DNA of 64,000 nucleotides. Origin: Candidatus Poribacteria bacterium. GTDB lineage: Bacteria > Poribacteria > WGA-4E > WGA-3G. Location: assembly GCA_022821495.1 (NCBI GenBank), contig JAJEDN010000114.1, positions 47,265 through 111,264 of the forward strand. Direction: 5' to 3'. Positions 60,301 to 64,000 of this stretch are shown here, one piece after another. The position numbers and the translations under genes were made by a program. The number at the start of each line of letters is the position of its first letter. Within the stretch, counting starts at the first letter, position 1. The notes below the pieces were generated by a model that was not told where the DNA came from, did not search any database, and saw only the letters and a list, made by a program, of their open reading frames with translations.

Positions 60301-60417
60301 TTGGAATGCGGTTCGGACTGCACCTTCGTGTTCCGCGCCGATTTTCGTATATGCTTCAAGTACTGTGTAGTAGTTTTTGATGGGTTTATGTGTCGGTTTG
60401 ATATTAAGTGTCGGCAT
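57319..60417 (-). CDS. Type IIG/ISP-like restriction-modification enzyme with N6 DNA methylase domain
   Basis: VYTPQPIVDFMVKSVEHVL, IIDPFVGTGNFIVRLMQEI, MFVVIGNPPYNASQ. Start moved from 60555 to MPTLNIKPTHKPIKNYY. Confidence 0.85.
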   Translation of the reverse strand: MPTLNIKPTHKPIKNYYTVLEAYTKIGAEHEGAVRTAFQTLLQHYCRQADLLLVCEKTRYTKTNRRIQLDGEVVDAFDLPHGHWEAKDTQDDLPTEARRKSEAGYPFKNIIIQSPTRALLYQNGHLRLDRDLTDPKNLIELLNTFFAYQEENIVDWYAAVEEFREKVPVLGRGVAQRVETEMQDNPLFRQAFTNFHQQCRAAIDPNLTEAQVEEMLIQHLLTERIFRTVFDNPDFTNRNIIAQEIEKVIQVLTQRSPSRSEFLRPLNPFYIAIEKTAATITDFSQKQSFLNTVYEQFFQGFSVKVADTHGIVYTPQPIVDFMVKSVEHVLKTEFGRSLSDMGVHIIDPFVGTGNFIVRLMQEIQGRRLPQKYRDELHCNEMMLLPYYIANLNIEHAYFERTGSYEPFPHICFVDTFDTVDLMDAPHQTGRFSFFTPENTLRVEEQREMPMFVVIGNPPYNASQDNENDNNKNRRHVAVDTRVRNTFAADSRAQLKNKLYDPYVKAFRWAMDKLGDEGVVAFVTNNSFIDAQMFDGMRKHLSEEFDTLYILDLGGNVRKGQSGDANVFGIQVGVSVNIFVKSSRHRDCAVTAEGASRILYNDEAAERNKARTFAFLDENQHIGNIEWEMLTPDKRHTWLTADLHTDFDTFIPMGSKVAKSALSDVKDAIFKTYSVGVLTARDAWAYNFNRDALADNMQAMIEFYNSEASKWERHVERTQTVDEFVSTDSKKIKWTDRLKAELTKGKLVEFTQEQIRNSLYRPFTKSNLYFDKLMIQRTYVFPSIFPTPEAELDNRVIWLKVGQQWPMFALMVDKIPEALPQGASQCFPFYTYDEDGTNRRENITDWALTQFQKHYGDRTITKWDIFHYTYGLLHHPDYRAQYQENLKRDLPHIPFAEDFWTFAKAGARLANLHVTYESQPEYDKLEPIETPSMQVNLRVERMKFSTDKTQLKYNNFLMLEGIPPEVFEYRLGNRSALEWVVDQYRVKVDKRSGIKNDPNRDEDPEYILRLIGQIITVSLETVDIVNGLPALKS

Positions 60418-60502
60418 GGTGTTTCTCCGTGTGGCGTTGGCAATCGGATTTAAGACAACGCCAATTATACACGGATATAGGGCGCGATTGCAAGCAGAAA
60501 AT

Positions 60503-61573
60503 TTACTGCCTATCCCACGGAATCTCAACATCCAACTCGTCAGCGAGTTGTTCAAGTGCTTGCAAGGGTTCCTTGTGAAGGGGTATCCCGTTTGCGAGGC
60601 GTTCTTGTGTTAATTCCGACTCAATCTCACCGGGTAGCGTGACGCGCGTAAAACCGGCGCGTGGGGTGGCTTGACGTGTCATCTGAATTTGCCGATCGAT
60701 TTCAGCCTTGAATTCTGAAACAGCAGTGAAGTTGGCGATGTTAACTGCAAAGAAAAAGTGTCCCGACACGCGTTTTTCGAGGGGTGTGTCTCCGGGCTGA
60801 AACCGTTTGTTGATGCCCATCAATCCACCGCTCAAGGGACCGCATAAAACATCCATCACGATTGCGAGTGCAGAACCTTTGGGACCTGCAGCGGGTAGAA
60901 TAGCGGCGACTTGCCCGGGATCCTCGGTTTCATTGCCATCTGCATCGAGTGCCCATCCCAACGGAATTTTTTCTTGGTATAGCCTTGCAGTTCCGATCCG
61001 TCCAGCGGCAGCAGCACCACACGCCATATCCAACACAATTGGTGGTTCCTCGCCAGCAGGGATGGCATAGGAAAACGCATTATTACCAATTGAGACGCTC
61101 TTTGCACCGAAAACAGCGACATTTACACCGAGTCCGTTAGTCGTTGCGAAACCGATCATATCGTGTGGTAAGGCTCGCATGGCATGACTTGAGGCAGCCC
61201 CGAAGTGATTGCTATTCCGAACGATCGCCACACCAATCGAGGCAGACTTCGCTTTTTCGATAGCGAGGTTCATTGCACGGATACTGACGAGATGCCCCAA
61301 CCCGCGGTCGCCATCCAGCAGCACAGAGGCAGGATTATCCTCAAGCGTCTGGAGTTGTGGGTTGGGATTAATGTTTCCACCGATGATACCTCGGACGTAA
61401 CCGGGTACGCCGCGTGTCGCGTGCGAATGAACACCCCGCAAGTCCATGAGGACCTGCATTTCTGCAATAGTATCCGCATCGGATTGCGCGACACCCACTT
61501 CTTGGTAAAGTTGGCTGCAGACACTTTGCAGTGCTGCTGCGTCTACAAGGACTTCTTGTTCGTGTTGATTCAT
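60503..61573 (-). CDS. Malate/L-lactate dehydrogenase (Ldh2) family oxidoreductase
   Basis: DLRGVHSHATRGVPGYVRGI, RNSNHFGAASSHAM, GPKGSALAIVMDVLCGPLSGG. Confidence 0.9.
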   Translation of the reverse strand: MNQHEQEVLVDAAALQSVCSQLYQEVGVAQSDADTIAEMQVLMDLRGVHSHATRGVPGYVRGIIGGNINPNPQLQTLEDNPASVLLDGDRGLGHLVSIRAMNLAIEKAKSASIGVAIVRNSNHFGAASSHAMRALPHDMIGFATTNGLGVNVAVFGAKSVSIGNNAFSYAIPAGEEPPIVLDMACGAAAAGRIGTARLYQEKIPLGWALDADGNETEDPGQVAAILPAAGPKGSALAIVMDVLCGPLSGGLMGINKRFQPGDTPLEKRVSGHFFFAVNIANFTAVSEFKAEIDRQIQMTRQATPRAGFTRVTLPGEIESELTQERLANGIPLHKEPLQALEQLADELDVEIPWDRQ

Positions 61574-61662
61574 GGCTATAGACCTCTATGACGATTTTAG
61601 TGCTATCATTTTAGCAAACCCGTCTTAAAAAAGCAAGTTTCAGAGTCATTTACAACAGGACG

Positions 61663-61750
61663 ATTCAGTTTTAAGAAATCCTTGGATTTCGCGATGGTTT
61701 TCGCAAATCCGGTTCGGTTAGGAAACCGAACCTACCGGGGCCTGGGACCT
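61663..61750 (+). repeat. REP-containing inverted repeat, right copy
   Basis: Contains TTCGGTT-agga-AACCGAA followed by CCTAC; matches 54713-54799 in inverse orientation. Confidence 0.75.
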
Positions 61751-61934
61751 AAAAATTGGGATTAATTTGAAGTTTCGCTTTTGTCATTGATCTCCTTGAC
61801 ACACTGCTACGCCGCGCAGTGCATTTTTTCTACATTTTTTTTAAATAATATGTTAAAATAATTTAATCTATGGACTAAAATAGCGACATAAGTGTTATTT
61901 TCATGTAGTAAAATTGAAATCTGGGAGATTCAGA

Positions 61935-62495
61935 ATGCTAAATGGGCGGGTTATCCTATTCGGAATTCTCTGTACCCTGTTTGTTACTGCTGCGTTTGGG
62001 CAGGATCCGTCGGATCCAAATATCATAACGGTTACTGAAAAGATAAATATAGCAAACCTAAACAATAATGTAAAGGAACTTGGTGATGCTGTAAAGAAAC
62101 TCACCGAAGTCACAGAGAAACTTAGCGGAAATGTGGAGAAACTCACTGAAAGTGTGAATAGCCTTAACACAAGAGTTGCGGTGCTTGAAGAAAGAACGCA
62201 GGGCACAGCTAAAACTGTACACGTGATTCTCGCATCATTCATAGGACCTCTGGTCGTGGCAATTTTAGCCGCAATCATAATTTCTCTTATCACCCGCAAT
62301 AAAAACAATGAAGGTAGAACGGCTGCTACCAACACCACGCAAGCGAACCAGAGCGAAGCAAATCCTACACAAGTTTTACAAAATACTGCGAACGACACCG
62401 CTTCTACCCAAACCTCACTATCAGTACCCTCTGAGGAAGAAGAATTATTAGAGCAGCTAAAAAACTATTCTCCTGCCACAGAAGAGAAAGTCTAA
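61935..62495 (+). CDS. Membrane protein with signal/TM segment, coiled coil and second TM
   Basis: MLNGRVILFGILCTLFVTAAFG; NNNVKELGDAVKKLTEVTEKLSGNVEKLTESVNSL; FIGPLVVAILAAIIISLI. Confidence 0.6.
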   Translation: MLNGRVILFGILCTLFVTAAFGQDPSDPNIITVTEKINIANLNNNVKELGDAVKKLTEVTEKLSGNVEKLTESVNSLNTRVAVLEERTQGTAKTVHVILASFIGPLVVAILAAIIISLITRNKNNEGRTAATNTTQANQSEANPTQVLQNTANDTASTQTSLSVPSEEEELLEQLKNYSPATEEKV

Positions 62496-63304
62496 TGAAA
62501 AACGTTAACAACACAAATAGCAATGCCGAATCTGCCGAAAGCCATCTCAATAAGGGCGATGCCTTGTCCGATCAAGGAGATTATGAATCTGCTATTTCGG
62601 CGTATGATAAAGCGATTAACCTAAACCCTAACTTTGCTATCGCTTATTTTAAGCGAGGCAACGCTAAAAATAGAGTCGGACAATATTCTGAGGCTATATT
62701 GGATTATAATGAGGCGATCCGCCTAAATCCTGACGATGCAAGTGCTTATTACAATCGAGGCGTTGTAAAGGATACAATAGAACAACATTTTGAAGCTATT
62801 TCTGACTACGATGAGGCTATCCGTTTAAATCCTGACGATGCAAGTGCTTATTACAATCGAGCTATAGCAAAAGACTCCTTGGGACATCCTGAAGCCGCTA
62901 TTTCCGACTATGATGCGGCTATCCGCTTAGATCCTAACCATGTAAATGCTTACAACAATCGAGGTTATGCGAAGGACGATATCGGACAATACTTTGAGGC
63001 TATTTCGGACTATGATGCGGCTCTCCGTTTAGATCCTAATAATGTAAATGCCTACAACAACAGAGGGGTCGCGAAGAATAATTTAGGGCATCCTGAAACC
63101 GCTATCTCTGATTACGATATGGCTATTCGTCTAAACCCAAGTAACGCGAAAGCCTATGCCAACCGCGGTAATGCCAAAAGAAAGTTAGGTCTCATTGATG
63201 ATGCTAAGCGAGATTTTCAAACAGCATTGGATTTGGCAGAGAAGGCAGGAGAAGAAGAACTTCAGTCCAGAATTATGAGACTTATGAAAAGATTAGAGAA
63301 TTAG
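62495..63304 (+). CDS. TPR protein, seven repeats
   Basis: 34-aa repeats ending YDEAIRLNPD; start overlaps upstream stop (TAATG). Confidence 0.9.
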   Translation: MKNVNNTNSNAESAESHLNKGDALSDQGDYESAISAYDKAINLNPNFAIAYFKRGNAKNRVGQYSEAILDYNEAIRLNPDDASAYYNRGVVKDTIEQHFEAISDYDEAIRLNPDDASAYYNRAIAKDSLGHPEAAISDYDAAIRLDPNHVNAYNNRGYAKDDIGQYFEAISDYDAALRLDPNNVNAYNNRGVAKNNLGHPETAISDYDMAIRLNPSNAKAYANRGNAKRKLGLIDDAKRDFQTALDLAEKAGEEELQSRIMRLMKRLEN

Positions 63305-63571
63305 AGACGTTATAATCCTTGTAGTCTGAAAAATACCATTGCCCTACTGTCCGGTCAGGGCATTTTCTTTTAAAACTACCGTCCAATTTCACAAATGTCC
63401 AACCCCTTCCTTAATTTGGATTTTCTGCTGGTAGGTTTTTTATTTGAGTCGGAAGATCGCGAGCATGGAGAAATCCACAGAAATACGCAGAAACACCCAA
63501 GCAAAGACCCCAAGCAAAAACACTCGCTTCTACAAAGACCTACTTCCAGGGTCATTCAATTGTACGATTTT

Positions 63572-63865
63572 TCATTTTATGAGGTTAACTGCGAGTTTAG
63601 GTTGAGCTGCGAGATATTGGAGTGCGTCTGTGATTTTTGTCCATCGTGTAAATCGTAAAACAGAGATTGCTGTGTTTCGCATCGCCGCCATGACTTGAGG
63701 GATAACCCCCGTTCGGACGCTTGATGCATCTTCTCCAAAGACAGTGTCCCGGATCCAGTGGAGTTTATTTTCAATCGTCCAATGCTCTCGCCGGAGTTTG
63801 AGCAAGTCAGCTGCCGAGGCACGTTCAGGTGGCAGACTTGTGATACCATACTGCACGTGGGTCAC
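63572..63865 (-). pseudogene. C-terminal fragment of ISAs1-family-like transposase
   Basis: YGITSLPPERASAADLLKLRREHWTIENKLHWIRDTVFGEDAS; no catalytic N-terminal part in frame. Confidence 0.75.
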
Positions 63866-64000
63866 TTACCCCCATTTTTTTTCGAGGGTAGTCTGTTGTT
63901 GATATTGTTAGGTTTGTATGCGAGAAACACAGTCATCAGTTGTAAACTCAGAATGGATCGCCTCTGCTGTGTCTCTGGGTGAAAAAGCAAATAAGAAAGT

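Noticed and set aside
1-64000. tRNA or rRNA genes
   Set aside because: No convincing tRNA T-arm pattern or rRNA segment was seen by eye; tRNAscan-SE and Infernal would be needed to exclude them.

Overview
The 64 kb window looks like one contiguous bacterial chromosome segment. Lineage is inferred only: the mix of LamG, CARDB and TlpA-type exported proteins with many small palindromic repeats suggests Candidatus Poribacteria or a relative. Core loci are infC-rpmI-rplT, pheST, ubiE-like, hisZ-like/hisG/hisS, holA, thrC and argF. A CzcCBA-type metal efflux operon lies at about 38-46 kb, and a defence island of minus-strand genes at about 49.4-61.7 kb. The strongest candidate for an undescribed system is 49531-54502. 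There a BrnT-like toxin gene overlaps a 1566-aa protein whose first ~50 aa look like the cognate BrnA/CopG-type antitoxin, fused to an Mrr-like nuclease and a STAND-type NTPase with a large C-terminal region. Next to it is a NACHT NTPase with an RD-rich C-terminal repeat tract, probably co-transcribed with a methylase-type restriction enzyme. Regulatory finds include a His leader peptide (MLNTIAFNIHHHHSVHF) with an attenuator behind a consensus promoter, a T-box with Phe TTC specifier before pheS, and an infC gene with no ATG/GTG/TTG start. A family of GTAG-plus-stem-loop REP-like palindromes occurs between genes and also in frame inside pheT and an exported protein gene. All functional calls come from motif recognition by eye; no database search was run.
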